A DNA stretch of 64,000 bases from contig DAOUJD010000068.1 of assembly GCA_034423115.1 (NCBI GenBank), positions 1-64,000 of the forward strand. Reading direction: 5' to 3'. A model generated the notes under the pieces. It was not told where the DNA came from, searched no databases, and saw nothing but the letters and a program-made list of their open reading frames with translations. Positions 25,328 through 34,931 of this stretch are shown here, in pieces; position 1 is the stretch's first letter; the number at the start of each line of letters is the position of its first letter. Origin of the DNA: Bin87 sp034423115 (GTDB lineage Bacteria; Chloroflexota; Dehalococcoidia; Lucifugimonadales; UBA3495). A program made the translations under genes and the position numbers.

Positions 25328-26284
25328 CTATGCGTACCGGATGCGCGGGTCCAGCAGTCCGTACAGCAGGTCCACCAAGAGGTTGATGATTACGATGGAC
25401 ACCGCGATGACGATGATGATGGCCTGGATGGTTGGGAAGTCCCGCTGGAAAACGGTTTCAATCAGCAGAGTGCCAATCCCCGGCACCTTGAAGATGCTTT
25501 CAATGATCACGGTGCCGCCAAACAGGCGCCCAAACTGCCAGCCCGAAATCGTCAGGATGGGCAGCACGGCGTTCTTCAATCCGTGGCGCACCAGGACGAT
25601 CCGTTCCGCCAACCCTTTGGCTCGCGCCGTTCGCATGTAATCCTCACGGATTATCTCCATCATCGAAGACCGGGTGACCCGGGCGATAAACGCCATGTCG
25701 TAGAAGCCCAGCGCAAGCGCCGGCAGGAACATCTGCTGGAGGTTCTTCCACGGGTCGTCCCACAGGTCCGCGTAGCCGAGCGGCGGCAGCCAGCCGAATC
25801 CTCTGGACAACACCAGCACCACCAGCAGCCCGGCGAAAAACGTGGGTATCGATATGCCCACCAGGGTTATCACCCTAGACACGTAGTCAATGATGCTGTC
25901 TGGCTTGATGGCTGAAATCACCCCTAGGGGTACGGCGAAAGCTACGGCAATTATGATCGCCAGCACCGCCAGTTCCAGCGTCCGCCAGATCCGCTCGCCT
26001 ACCAGCTTGGTCACCGGCTGTCCCGACCGCCAGATGGAAGTGCCCAAGTCACCCCGGAGCAGGCCGCCAACCCATTCCACGTACTGGACCACGATGGGGC
26101 GGTTGGTTCCCAACTGTTCCCGCAGGTCTTCCAACTCTTCCTGCGTAAAGGTGGCATCGCCTTCACTCAGAATCACCAAGGCTGGGTCGCCGGGGAGCAG
26201 GCGCATCACCGTGAATACGATGATCGACACCAGCAGCACGGTGGGAATAATCAGCGCGATGCGTTTCAACGCGTACTGTCGCAT
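25328..26284 (-). CDS. Peptide ABC transporter permease, DppB type (cassette 1)
   Basis: The 318-aa product is the first permease of the importer: MRQYALKRIALIIPTVLLVSIIVFTVMRLLPGDPA is the family start, followed by LGTNRPIVVQYVEWVGGLLRGDLGTSIW and the EAA segment REDYMRTARAKGLAERIVLVRHGLKNA. It pairs with the DppC-type permease 43 bp downstream. The product is very similar to the DppB-type permease at 29.6-30.5 kb, evidence for cassette duplication. Confidence 0.93.
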   Translation of the reverse strand: MRQYALKRIALIIPTVLLVSIIVFTVMRLLPGDPALVILSEGDATFTQEELEDLREQLGTNRPIVVQYVEWVGGLLRGDLGTSIWRSGQPVTKLVGERIWRTLELAVLAIIIAVAFAVPLGVISAIKPDSIIDYVSRVITLVGISIPTFFAGLLVVLVLSRGFGWLPPLGYADLWDDPWKNLQQMFLPALALGFYDMAFIARVTRSSMMEIIREDYMRTARAKGLAERIVLVRHGLKNAVLPILTISGWQFGRLFGGTVIIESIFKVPGIGTLLIETVFQRDFPTIQAIIIVIAVSIVIINLLVDLLYGLLDPRIRYA

Positions 26285-26311
26285 GGTATTTACTCTACAT
26301 TAACGCACACT

Positions 26312-26349
26312 GTAGGGGCGATCCGCCGAAGGCGGACGTCGCCCCTACG
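26312..26349. repeat. GGGGCG palindrome with inner stem
   Basis: TGTAGGGGCGA...TCGCCCCTACG encloses a second stem TCCGCC-GAA-GGCGGA. It lies between the binding-protein gene and the first permease gene of cassette 1, where a hairpin could lower permease expression relative to the binding protein. Confidence 0.7.
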
Positions 26350-26370
26350 TCTATGGTTAGGATTGCGTTA

Positions 26371-28320
26371 TTAGCGGTCCAGCCACACATCCTCGTACTT
26401 GAACTGGTACTGAACGGTTTGGGGAGCGTTGAAGCCCTTGACGTCCCGGTGAACCATCCAGAGCAGACCGCCCAACTGCATGGTAACCCAGTGATTATCC
26501 TCAAAACTCTGCAGCCAGAGTTCGGCTTCCTTGTTTATCTCCCGGCGGGCCTCAGGATCCAGCTCGACCTTTTGCTGCTCGAACCAGCCCTCCAGCTTCG
26601 GATTCGACCAATTGGTGTAGTTCCTAGTGCCGCCCTCACGGTATACGCCGCCGTAAATGGCGTCCAGGTCATACACCACCATGCCTTCGCCCTGACAGCT
26701 GATTTCCCAGTCGCCGGCGGAGTCAGCGGCTCGGGAGGTGCCGTACTTGGCGTAGCCGGCGGCGCTGGGCAGCGTCTCGATGTCGCCGGTGATACCCAAG
26801 TTATCCTGCAACTGCTGCTTCACAACCTGGCACTGGTCGGGGTAGTTGCCGACCTGTCGCACCGTGTACTTGACTTCAAAGCCGTCGGGCACGCCGGCCT
26901 CTGCCATCAGTGCCTTGGCGTCGGCCAAGTCCTGCTGCCCCTCCGGGGTATTCTTGGGCCGAATGCCGGGCCAAGAATTACACTCTGCGTTAGAGTGGGC
27001 CAAGCCCATCAACGGGCAGTAACTGCCGGACGTGTTGTCAAAGACGCGCTCATCAATCTCCTGCCGATCAACAGTCAAGTTGATAGCTTGACGAACTCTG
27101 TGGTCCTGGAACTGAGGCTTCTTGATGTTGAGCATCAAACCCCAGTTGGTCCCAGCGGGGATAGGGTGCGGCACGTACTCGCCGTTGGTGCTCTCTGCCA
27201 CCTGAAGCTTTTGAGTTGGCGAGAGGTTGTCGAAACCGCCGTTGGTCATGTCAATCTGGCGGGCTTCGAACTGGGCAATCAGGCGGTCCTTGGCCGTTCC
27301 GGGGAAGATGTAATGCTCGATGCGGTCAACGTAAGGCAGTCCGTCCTTGAAGTAATTTTCGTTCTTGTTGACCTTGTAGAAATCGCCAACCTGGTACTCC
27401 TCGAGAATGAAGGGGCCGGAGGTCGTGCCGCGGTCAATGATATTCTCGCCGAGGTTCAGGAAGCAGGGGTTAGCCGCGTCGCGGATCTCACAGTTGGGGT
27501 CGGAATCCAACTGATGCCCCGGCAAAACCTTGGCGTAGTCAATGGCCAGGAACTTGATGAACGTGCCGGAGGCGAATTGCAGGTTGAACTCAACTGTCTT
27601 GTCGTCAATGGCCCGCAGCACTGCATCCTGGTTGGTCGGCGTGCAGTCGCCTCCGTCCTTGTCCACCACTTCCATCTTGACAGCGTAGTTGCGCCAGAGG
27701 CCAGAGCGTCCCGTGCCGTTGCAGGGGTTGGCGTAACGGCGCATCGTGGTGATGATGTCTGCCGAAGTGATCTCGGTGCCGTCGGTCCACTGCATGTCAT
27801 CCCGCAGGTGGAAGGTGTAGGTAAGACCGTCAGGGCTAACATCCCAGGACTCGGCCAGATCTCCAGTGATGGCGGCGGTGTCCACCGGGTCGAACTGAAC
27901 GATCTGATTGTATAGCTGCGAGTAGGAAATCACGCTGGACAACGAGCCCGAGCCCAGAGGATCCCAGTCCTTGGTGTCGGCATAGGCCGACATTATCATG
28001 GTGCCGCCGTACTTGGGACCGGCGCTGGGCGTCGGCGTGGCGGCTACTTGCGGAACCGCCGTGGGTGCCGGGGTATTGGTGGGTCGCACGGTGGCGGCCA
28101 CCGCTTGCGGAATTGGCGTGTTGGTGGGCTGCATCGCCGCCGGTGCATCCGTGGCTGCCGGCGCTGCTTGCTGCTGCTGTTGTGCAGCCGGAGCTTGTTG
28201 CTGTGCGGCGGGCGCAGGCTCTTCAGCGCCGCCGCAGGCGATGCCGACCATCAACGCAACGACGCCGGCCGCAAGCAGCAGCGTCCGCAGAGACAGTCGG
28301 CCTAGGATAGATGGCTTCAT
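26371..28320 (-). CDS. Peptide ABC transporter binding lipoprotein (cassette 1)
   Basis: The 649-aa product is a family 5 (DppA/OppA-like) solute-binding protein. The signal ends in a lipobox (VGIACGG, about residues 26-32), followed by about 60 residues rich in Ala, Gln, Pro and Thr that act as a spacer from the membrane. The mature domain starts at GPKYGGTMIMSAYADTKDWDPLGSGSLSS-type sequence. GGGAGG precedes the start. It leads cassette 1. The ligand is probably a peptide or similar organic compound. Confidence 0.92.
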   Translation of the reverse strand: MKPSILGRLSLRTLLLAAGVVALMVGIACGGAEEPAPAAQQQAPAAQQQQQAAPAATDAPAAMQPTNTPIPQAVAATVRPTNTPAPTAVPQVAATPTPSAGPKYGGTMIMSAYADTKDWDPLGSGSLSSVISYSQLYNQIVQFDPVDTAAITGDLAESWDVSPDGLTYTFHLRDDMQWTDGTEITSADIITTMRRYANPCNGTGRSGLWRNYAVKMEVVDKDGGDCTPTNQDAVLRAIDDKTVEFNLQFASGTFIKFLAIDYAKVLPGHQLDSDPNCEIRDAANPCFLNLGENIIDRGTTSGPFILEEYQVGDFYKVNKNENYFKDGLPYVDRIEHYIFPGTAKDRLIAQFEARQIDMTNGGFDNLSPTQKLQVAESTNGEYVPHPIPAGTNWGLMLNIKKPQFQDHRVRQAINLTVDRQEIDERVFDNTSGSYCPLMGLAHSNAECNSWPGIRPKNTPEGQQDLADAKALMAEAGVPDGFEVKYTVRQVGNYPDQCQVVKQQLQDNLGITGDIETLPSAAGYAKYGTSRAADSAGDWEISCQGEGMVVYDLDAIYGGVYREGGTRNYTNWSNPKLEGWFEQQKVELDPEARREINKEAELWLQSFEDNHWVTMQLGGLLWMVHRDVKGFNAPQTVQYQFKYEDVWLDR

Positions 28321-28542
28321 ATCGGTCTGAACCTCCCAACGTCGTTACGACGGGTTTGTATTTTTTCGTTCGCCCTGCGTCTGAACACCGCGCGAAAGTA
28401 ATAGAAATCTCCCGGATTCGGTCTATTGTGAAAACAGACACAATCCGCGAGTAACGGCACGGAATGTTAGCCCACCATAAGGAACGTGTCAATAGTCGAC
28501 TGACGGAATCGCAAACCCCGTTACGAATATCGCGCATGAAAA

Positions 28543-28566
28543 GGCCCCTCCCATCAGGAAGGGGCC
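28543..28566 (-). terminator. Rho-independent terminator after cassette 2
   Basis: On the minus strand GGCCCCTTCC-TGAT-GGGAGGGGCC is followed by TTTTC, 24 bp beyond the DppC-type gene of cassette 2. It separates the two tandem cassettes into distinct transcription units. Confidence 0.75.
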
Positions 28567-28589
28567 GAATCATTCGGTAGAATCCGCAA

Positions 28590-29501
28590 CTACCGCCCGC
28601 GCAGCCTGGGATCCAGCGTGTCCCGCAGGGCGTCGCCCAGGAAGTTGATCGCGAACACCACGATGGAAATGGCCAAGCCTGGGAAGACCGCAAGCCACCA
28701 CGCCGTTCGGATGTATTTCTGCGCGCCCTCCGTCAGCATCCCGCCCCAGGTTGGGATGTCAGCGGAGATGCCCACGCCCAGGAATGTCAGCGACGCTTCG
28801 ATGATGATCGCCAGACCGAGGGTGATCGTGCTCAGCACGATGTAACTCGCCACGACGTTGGGAAGGATGTGTCGCAGCATGATGCGCCAGGGCCTGGCGC
28901 CGATGGCCTGCGCTGCCAGCGTATAGTCCAGTTCCTTGATGCTCAGCACCTGCGCCCGGATCACCCGTATCGCGCCCGGCAGTAGGATGACCACCAGAGC
29001 GGCGACGATGTTGTTGACCGATGACCCGAGTACTGCCGTCAGGCCCAGCGCCATGATGATTGCCGGAAACGCCATCAACGCGTCCACTATGCGTTGGATG
29101 GTCAGGTCTATGATCCCGCCCACGTAGGCGCTGATGATCCCGATGATCGTCCCCAGCGAAATACCGATGAGCACGCTGGCCAGGCCGACGTACATCGACA
29201 CCCGCGCGCCGAATATCACGCGGCTCAGCACGTCCCTGCCCAACTCGTCGGCGCCCAACCACTTGTCGCCCGCGGGCGAGGCGAACGGTTCGTGGTTCAG
29301 GTCAAGCGGATCGTACGGAGCGATGAGCGGCGCGAAAATGGCAGTCAGAATCGTGATGATGATGATGGCCGCGCTTACCGCGCCCAGCGGTTTCGTACGG
29401 CAAAAAGCGCCGATCCGCTTCATCACCCCTTGTTTCGGGCGAATATCAAGCTGCGACTCTTCGGTAACCCTCGGCGCGGCTTGTCCGGTGTTGGTAGTCA
29501 T
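28590..29501 (-). CDS. Peptide ABC transporter permease, DppC type (cassette 2)
   Basis: The 303-aa product is a DppC-type permease with GADELGRDVLSRVIFGARVSMYVG, KELDYTLAAQAIGARPWRIMLRHILPN (EAA loop) and six predicted helices. Over most of its length it parallels the cassette 1 permease, with the same C-terminal block DALRDTLDPRLRGR. GGGAGG lies upstream. It is the last gene of cassette 2 and is followed by a terminator. Confidence 0.92.
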   Translation of the reverse strand: MTTNTGQAAPRVTEESQLDIRPKQGVMKRIGAFCRTKPLGAVSAAIIIITILTAIFAPLIAPYDPLDLNHEPFASPAGDKWLGADELGRDVLSRVIFGARVSMYVGLASVLIGISLGTIIGIISAYVGGIIDLTIQRIVDALMAFPAIIMALGLTAVLGSSVNNIVAALVVILLPGAIRVIRAQVLSIKELDYTLAAQAIGARPWRIMLRHILPNVVASYIVLSTITLGLAIIIEASLTFLGVGISADIPTWGGMLTEGAQKYIRTAWWLAVFPGLAISIVVFAINFLGDALRDTLDPRLRGR

Positions 29502-29554
29502 GCCTCACCCTCCCGGTGATATGCACGTATCTTCTTGGCGTCGCACAATCCGCG

Positions 29555-30508
29555 TCACGCGTACCTGATGCGTGGATCCAGCCATCCGTACAGCAGATCC
29601 ACCAGCAGGTTGATTACGACAATGGACAGCGCCACGATTACTATCACCGCCTGGATGGTGGGGAAGTCCCGCTGATACACGGCGTCAATGAGCAACTGTC
29701 CCACGCCGGGGATCAGGAATATCTTCTCGATGACGACGGTCCCGCCGAACAATCGCCCGAATTGCCACCCCGATATCGTGAGGATAGGCAGCACTGCGTT
29801 CTTCAGCCCGTGCCGCGAGAGAACCAAACGTTCGGCCAGGCCCTTGGCGCGCGCCGTACGCATGTAGTCCTCTCTCAGGATCTCCATCATCGATGAGCGC
29901 GTCACCCGGGCGATGAACGCCATGTCGTAGAACCCCAGCGCAAGCGCCGGCAGCATCAGCTGTTTAACATTCGCCCAGGGATCTTCCCAGAGGTCCGCGT
30001 AGCCCAGTGGCGGCAGCCAGCCGAATGACCGGATCAGGATCAGGGTCAGCAGGATGCCGCTGAAAAACGTCGGAATCGATATGCCGACCAGCGTGAACAC
30101 CCGGGAAAGGTAGTCGATGGGACTGTCTGGCTTGATGGCCGATAAGACTCCTAATGGCACCGCGCACACCACGGCCAAAGCTATTCCCAGGATCGCCAGT
30201 TCGATGGTCACCGGGATGCGCTCGCCCAGCCTTTCCATCACCGGGCCGCCCCACCAGAAGGACGTCCCGAAGTCTCCCCGTACGAGCCCGGTCACCCAGT
30301 CCACGTACTGCACCACTATCGGGCGGTCCGTCCCTAGTTCTGCTCGGAGCAGACGCAGTTCGTCCTCTGTGTAGGCCGCATCGTCCGCGCTCAGGATCGC
30401 CAGGGCAGGGTCACCCGGTATCAGCCGCATCACCACAAAGACGATGACGGTGACCAGTAATACTGTCGGGATGAACAACCCTATGCGTTTGATGGCGTAC
30501 TGTCTCAT
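29555..30508 (-). CDS. Peptide ABC transporter permease, DppB type (cassette 2)
   Basis: The 317-aa product starts MRQYAIKRIGLFIPTVLLVTVIVF and has VMRLIPGDPALAIL, LGTDRPIVVQYVDWV and the EAA segment MRTARAKGLAERLVLSRHGLKNA. It is the paralogue of the cassette 1 permease; both end DLLYG.LDPRIRYA. It lies 53 bp before the DppC-type gene and 99 bp after the binding-protein gene. Confidence 0.93.
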   Translation of the reverse strand: MRQYAIKRIGLFIPTVLLVTVIVFVVMRLIPGDPALAILSADDAAYTEDELRLLRAELGTDRPIVVQYVDWVTGLVRGDFGTSFWWGGPVMERLGERIPVTIELAILGIALAVVCAVPLGVLSAIKPDSPIDYLSRVFTLVGISIPTFFSGILLTLILIRSFGWLPPLGYADLWEDPWANVKQLMLPALALGFYDMAFIARVTRSSMMEILREDYMRTARAKGLAERLVLSRHGLKNAVLPILTISGWQFGRLFGGTVVIEKIFLIPGVGQLLIDAVYQRDFPTIQAVIVIVALSIVVINLLVDLLYGWLDPRIRYA

Positions 30509-30607
30509 TTTGCCACCGCACTTAATCGCATCCCCTTGCCGTACTCCGCTGGGTCAGCATCGTTTGGCAAGGGGATGGCTCATGTGTTGCGAATTCCCTC
30601 GGTAAGC

Positions 30608-32509
30608 CTAGCGGTCAAACCAAAGGTGTTCTTGTTTGAAACCGTATTGCACGGTCTCGGGAGCGTTGAATCCCTTGATGTCCCGGTGCATGACCCAGAA
30701 GTTGCGACCTAGGGTCAGGCTGACCCAGTGGTTGTTCGAGAAGTCGTGCAACCAGCGTTCGGCTTCCTTGTTAATCTCCCGGCGCTTTGCCGGATCAAGT
30801 TCAACCTTCTGTTCTTCAAACCAGGCGTTGATTTCCGGCGTTTCCCAGTCCGTGTAGTTCCGGGTCGCGCCCTTCAGAAATATACCGGCGTATATGGCGT
30901 CAACATCGAAGACGGTCATGCCGTCCGCCTGGCACGCGATCTCCCAGTCGCCCTTGGCGTCCGGCGGACGGGCGGTGCCGTACTTGGCGTAGCCCGCCGC
31001 GCTGGGCAGGGTCTCAATTGGTCCGGTTATGCCCAGGTATTCTTCCAGGTCCTGCTTGATCACCGAGCACTCGGCGGCGTAGGTTCCGACCTGCCGCACC
31101 GTGTACTGGACCTCAAATCCGTCTGGGTACCCTGCCTCCGCCATCAGTTCTCGCGCCCGAGCGATATCCTCCTGGCCGCCTGGAGTGTCCTTGGGACGCA
31201 TTCCGGGCCAGCTTTCGCACTCTTCCAAGGAATTAGCGAGGCCCACCAGTGGGCAATGTCCACGTCCCGCTCCGTGCAAGGCGCGCTCGTTGTGCTTCTG
31301 CCGATCAACGGCCAGGTTGATGGCCTGGCGTACCAGGTGATTGTTGAACGGCGGCTCGCCCGAACCGTCGCCCTTCTTGATGTTCAGCATCAAACCGCGG
31401 GTAGCGCCGCCGAACACGTCGTGGGCCACGTATTCGCTGTTGGTGCTCGTCTCCAGGTCGTAGTTCTCAGTCGCGGTCAGGTTGTTGGCCGCGGCGTTGG
31501 ACATATCGATCTGCCCCGCCTCGACTTGAGCGATGAACGTCGCCGGAGTCGTGATGATGAAGTGCTCAATCCGATCAAAGTAGGGCAACCCTTCCTTGAA
31601 GTACTCGGGGTTCCTGTTGACCTTGTAGTGGTTGCCGGATTGGTACTCTTCCAGGATGAACGGTCCTGACGTGGCCTCGTGCTTCAGGATGTTCTCCGCC
31701 AGGTTCAGATCGATGCCCTGCGCCATCAAATGCTCGGGCAGGACCTTGGCGTAGTCGATGGCCAGGAACTTGATGAACGCGCCCGAAGCGAAGGCCAGAT
31801 TGAACTCCACCGTCAGGTCGTCGATCTTGCGTACCACCTGGTCGGCGTTGGTCGCAGTGCAGTCCGCCTTGTCCGCAAGCTCCACTACTTCCAGGGGCAC
31901 CGCATACTGGCGCCACAGTCCGGATCGCCCGCGCCCATTGCACGGGTTGGCGTAGCGCAGCATGCTGGACACCACGTCATCCGCATCCAGCGCTTCTCCA
32001 TCGGTCCACTTGATCCCGTCGTGCAGGTGGAACGTGTATTGCGTCCCTTCGGGGTTGATTTCCCAGCTCTCGGCCAGGTCTCCCGTCACTTGGGAAGTGT
32101 CCACGTTGTCAAACTGAACGATCTGGTTATACAGCTGTGAATAGGAAATCACGCTGGAGAGGGACGACGAACCCAGCGGGTCCCAGTCCTTGGTATCGGC
32201 GTACGCCGACATGCGAACGGTTCCACCGTGCTTGGGCCCGCTGCTGGGCACCGGTGTCGGAGCCGTGCGTGCCGCGATGGTGGGGGCCGGCGTGGAAGTC
32301 GGGCGCACCGTGGCTTCCGGCGGCGGCGTGGCCGTCGGCGGAACTGCGGTAGGTTGCGACGCGGGCTGCTGGGGTGCCGCCGTCGCCGGTGCAGCGGCGC
32401 TATCGCTCGTGCTCGCTGGCGCTTCGGCACCGCCGCAGGCTACTCCAACCACCATGAGCGCCACGACAGCCAAGGCGGCAATCAAGGCGGGTTTCAGGCT
32501 TGACGACAT
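30608..32509 (-). CDS. Peptide ABC transporter binding lipoprotein (cassette 2)
   Basis: The 633-aa product is a family 5 solute-binding lipoprotein. The signal MSSSLKPALIAALAVVAL ends in the lipobox VGVACGG, followed by an Ala/Pro/Thr-rich linker. The mature domain (GPKHGGTVRMSAYADTKDWD, ISYSQLYNQIVQFD) shares long identical runs with the cassette 1 protein, showing recent common ancestry. GGGAGG supports ATG 32509. It leads cassette 2. Two such paralogues probably have different ligand ranges. Confidence 0.92.
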   Translation of the reverse strand: MSSSLKPALIAALAVVALMVVGVACGGAEAPASTSDSAAAPATAAPQQPASQPTAVPPTATPPPEATVRPTSTPAPTIAARTAPTPVPSSGPKHGGTVRMSAYADTKDWDPLGSSSLSSVISYSQLYNQIVQFDNVDTSQVTGDLAESWEINPEGTQYTFHLHDGIKWTDGEALDADDVVSSMLRYANPCNGRGRSGLWRQYAVPLEVVELADKADCTATNADQVVRKIDDLTVEFNLAFASGAFIKFLAIDYAKVLPEHLMAQGIDLNLAENILKHEATSGPFILEEYQSGNHYKVNRNPEYFKEGLPYFDRIEHFIITTPATFIAQVEAGQIDMSNAAANNLTATENYDLETSTNSEYVAHDVFGGATRGLMLNIKKGDGSGEPPFNNHLVRQAINLAVDRQKHNERALHGAGRGHCPLVGLANSLEECESWPGMRPKDTPGGQEDIARARELMAEAGYPDGFEVQYTVRQVGTYAAECSVIKQDLEEYLGITGPIETLPSAAGYAKYGTARPPDAKGDWEIACQADGMTVFDVDAIYAGIFLKGATRNYTDWETPEINAWFEEQKVELDPAKRREINKEAERWLHDFSNNHWVSLTLGRNFWVMHRDIKGFNAPETVQYGFKQEHLWFDR

Positions 32510-32877
32510 ATAAAAGCGACCTCCCAAATGGCAAATGTCTGTGATGATCCGATCGCAAACGGCGCGAAAAAAGCGCCGATATTTCAGGCCGCACCATCCT
32601 ATGTTAGACCGGAAACCATGTCAAGCAACATTGGCGAAAACGATTTCATCGCATTTGGTAATGTCAATGATATATCGATATTGCGAATATGGATTTACGA
32701 AAACCGTTGCATTCAATAGCCAAAGATCGATTCCGTATGGCGGTGGTGACACGTTTCGCGACGAGCGCTGAATCATCAACCAATATCGCACAAACTGCAC
32801 CGTTTAAAGTAGTTCGGCAGAGCACTGTATGCGCTCTGCCGAATTGCCTTCATAGGCAGGTCAGGCCGCGAGCAACG
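32510..32877. other. 368-bp intergenic region
   Basis: This gap lies between two minus-strand genes. It holds an AT-rich stretch at about 32600-32710, likely to contain the promoter of cassette 2; TTGACA occurs on the minus strand at 32667-32662 but without a clear -10. A strong terminator hairpin lies at its right end (32813-32843). I see no gene in it. Confidence 0.5.
32813..32843 (-). terminator. Hairpin after the PEP-mutase-family gene
   Basis: A perfect 11-bp inverted repeat TTCGGCAGAGC / GCTCTGCCGAA with a 9-base loop lies 35 bp beyond the stop of the minus-strand gene. The T-run on the minus strand is weak (ACTACTTT). Confidence 0.65.
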
Positions 32878-33768
32878 TCAGTGGTGTCCCACGCGATCCT
32901 GGAACTCTCGCTCCGTGGTGGCGGCTTCCACTGCCTGGTACTCGGGCAGACTGATAAGCGCCTCGACCTCTGCGCGGCGCGTCGCCACGTCCGCCGCGCC
33001 GATTCCGATATGTCCCGTGTCCCTCAGGTTGGTGTAGGCCCGTTGAATCCCTTCAACCGCCGCGATGGCCGGTGTGGTGGCGTAGATGATCACCTTGTAG
33101 CCGAGTTCCTCGTATTCCTGCACGGTGATGTCGTCCGTCCCTGCGATTACCAGCAGCGGCACATTGGGTACGCCGGCCCGGAAAGTTGCCAGGTCTTCAC
33201 GCTGTCGGACGCCACGCGGCATCACCACGTCAACGCCGAGATCCCGCAGGGCGTTGCCCCGTTGGATCGCGTCGTCCATGTCGCCTTCCACCGCTGTGAA
33301 GGAGTCCGTTCGCCCGATGATCAGGAAGTTGGGGTCGCTCCGCGCTTCCAGCGCGTACCGCATCTTTTCCAGGAATTCATCAATCGGAATCACGTGCTCC
33401 AATCCGGCGTGGTAGGAGGCCCGCTTGGGATAAACCTGGTCCTCGATGTGGATGCCACAAACGCCTGATCTCTCGAAAGTTCGCACGGTGTGCATGGTGT
33501 GTACTGGATCACCGTAGCCGGCGCCGGCGTCGCAGATCACGGGCAGAGGCACGGACTTGACGACCCGCTCGGCCACCTCCACCTGCTCGGTCAGGGTCAT
33601 CAACGGCTCAGTCACGGCCAGGTGGGCGCCGCTCATATAGCCGCCCACGTAAACCGTGTCGAACCCCAGTGATTGCACCACCCGTGCTGACATTGGGTCG
33701 TAAGCGCCGGGCGCGACGATGGTTTCGCCAGCAACCAGCCGGCTCTTGAGGTTGGATCGTAGGGTCAT
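32878..33768 (-). CDS. PEP mutase/isocitrate lyase family enzyme
   Basis: The 296-aa product is a TIM-barrel enzyme of the phosphoenolpyruvate mutase/isocitrate lyase superfamily, whose members make or break C-C or C-P bonds of oxoacids. APGAYDPMSARV, ICDAGAGYG (metal Asp80) and GIHIEDQ (109-111) are family features. The catalytic loop that reads KRCGH in many lyases is PKRASYHAG here and lacks Cys, so it is not an ordinary methylisocitrate lyase. GGAGG supports ATG 33768. It follows the LLM oxidoreductase gene by 35 bp and is probably cotranscribed. Confidence 0.85.
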   Translation of the reverse strand: MTLRSNLKSRLVAGETIVAPGAYDPMSARVVQSLGFDTVYVGGYMSGAHLAVTEPLMTLTEQVEVAERVVKSVPLPVICDAGAGYGDPVHTMHTVRTFERSGVCGIHIEDQVYPKRASYHAGLEHVIPIDEFLEKMRYALEARSDPNFLIIGRTDSFTAVEGDMDDAIQRGNALRDLGVDVVMPRGVRQREDLATFRAGVPNVPLLVIAGTDDITVQEYEELGYKVIIYATTPAIAAVEGIQRAYTNLRDTGHIGIGAADVATRRAEVEALISLPEYQAVEAATTEREFQDRVGHH

Positions 33769-33803
33769 AATTGTTGCCTCCTGAAAAAAGAGGTGGGTTG
33801 AGG

Positions 33804-34757
33804 TTAGTCCTGTGGAATCAGCGGCATCACTTCTCGGGAGAACCGTTCCATCGCCTCCTGCTGCTGGGCGGCACTGTCGGCCGGGAAGCTGAATATGAAG
33901 TGCTGAACGCCCAAGTCCTGGTATTGTCGTAGATCTGCTGCGATCTGTTCGGGTATGCCCGATACCATGCGACGATCGCTGGTTGGCGCGTCCTGGAACA
34001 CGCAATCGGTGCTGAACACCAAATCCACCGCGTCCTCGGACCGCCCGGCACGCGCGCTGATCCGGCGCAGGCGGGCCACCTTCTCTGCCATTTCCTCTGG
34101 TTCCAGTCCTGCCGGTGGGCGGAGTCCTATGGGCATCCAGCCGTCTCCCAGCGTCGCCGCTCTGCGGATGGCTGGGTTGGTATGCCCGCCGATCCAGATG
34201 GGCGGGTGCGGTTGCTGCACCGGCTTGGGCAGGAATCCGGCTCCACTGATGTCATAGTGCTTGCCGTGGAACTCAGGATTGTCCGAGGTCCATAACTCCT
34301 TGAATATCTGGATATATTCGTCCGTGACTTCGCCCCGCTGAGCGTAGGTGTCCAGCCCCATCGCCTGGAACTCCTCTTCCATCCAGCCCACACCCGCTCC
34401 CAGGATCAACCGTCCGCCGCTCAGCACGTCCAGCGTTGCCAGGATTTTGGCCGTCAGCACCGGATTGCGGTACGGCAGGATCAGCACGTGGGTGCCGAGT
34501 TTTACTCTGGTCGTGCAACCGGCCAAGAAGTTCAACGCCGCCAGCGGCTCAAAGTAAGTGTTGTCCCTCTGGAACGGCGCTACGCCGTCAGCGGCGTATG
34601 GATAGAAAGATGAAACCTCGTGCGGAATGATGATGTGGTCGCTCACCCAAACGTGGTCAAATGAAAGGTCTTCCGCCCGTTGCGCCAGGTCGCGCAGGTT
34701 ATCGGGCGACGCCATCGCGCCTCGGCTGGGCAGCGAGCATCCGAACGTCACCGGCAT
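33804..34757 (-). CDS. LLM class (probably F420-dependent) oxidoreductase
   Basis: The 317-aa product is a luciferase-like flavin/F420 oxidoreductase: DHVWVSDHIIIPHEV, TRVKLGTHVLILPYRNPVLTAKILATLDVLSGGRLILGAGVGW and PIWIGGHTNPAIRRAATLGDGWMP match the TIGR03619-type subgroup usually considered F420-dependent. It lacks membrane or export features. It is the upstream gene of a two-gene unit with the PEP-mutase-family enzyme, which suggests joint catabolism of an organic acid. The cofactor assignment is by family only. Confidence 0.88.
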   Translation of the reverse strand: MPVTFGCSLPSRGAMASPDNLRDLAQRAEDLSFDHVWVSDHIIIPHEVSSFYPYAADGVAPFQRDNTYFEPLAALNFLAGCTTRVKLGTHVLILPYRNPVLTAKILATLDVLSGGRLILGAGVGWMEEEFQAMGLDTYAQRGEVTDEYIQIFKELWTSDNPEFHGKHYDISGAGFLPKPVQQPHPPIWIGGHTNPAIRRAATLGDGWMPIGLRPPAGLEPEEMAEKVARLRRISARAGRSEDAVDLVFSTDCVFQDAPTSDRRMVSGIPEQIAADLRQYQDLGVQHFIFSFPADSAAQQQEAMERFSREVMPLIPQD

Positions 34758-34931
34758 GGATATTCCTCCGTAGATTGATCAGGTCATGCCTGTCTCCGGC
34801 ACGATGCTATACTACCTACATCGTAGCCGCAACACGCGTGACGCCGCTCACGCGAACCGCTTAGACGGGGACAAGCGTCGGCCCTCGCATCGCAGGCCGG
34901 CTGCATCCGATCACCACGACAGCACAACCAT

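Noticed and set aside
26353..27915. 520-codon open frame on the plus strand opposite a binding-protein gene
   Set aside because: Antisense to a solute-binding lipoprotein gene with full family features; the same kind of antisense frame appears opposite its paralogue.
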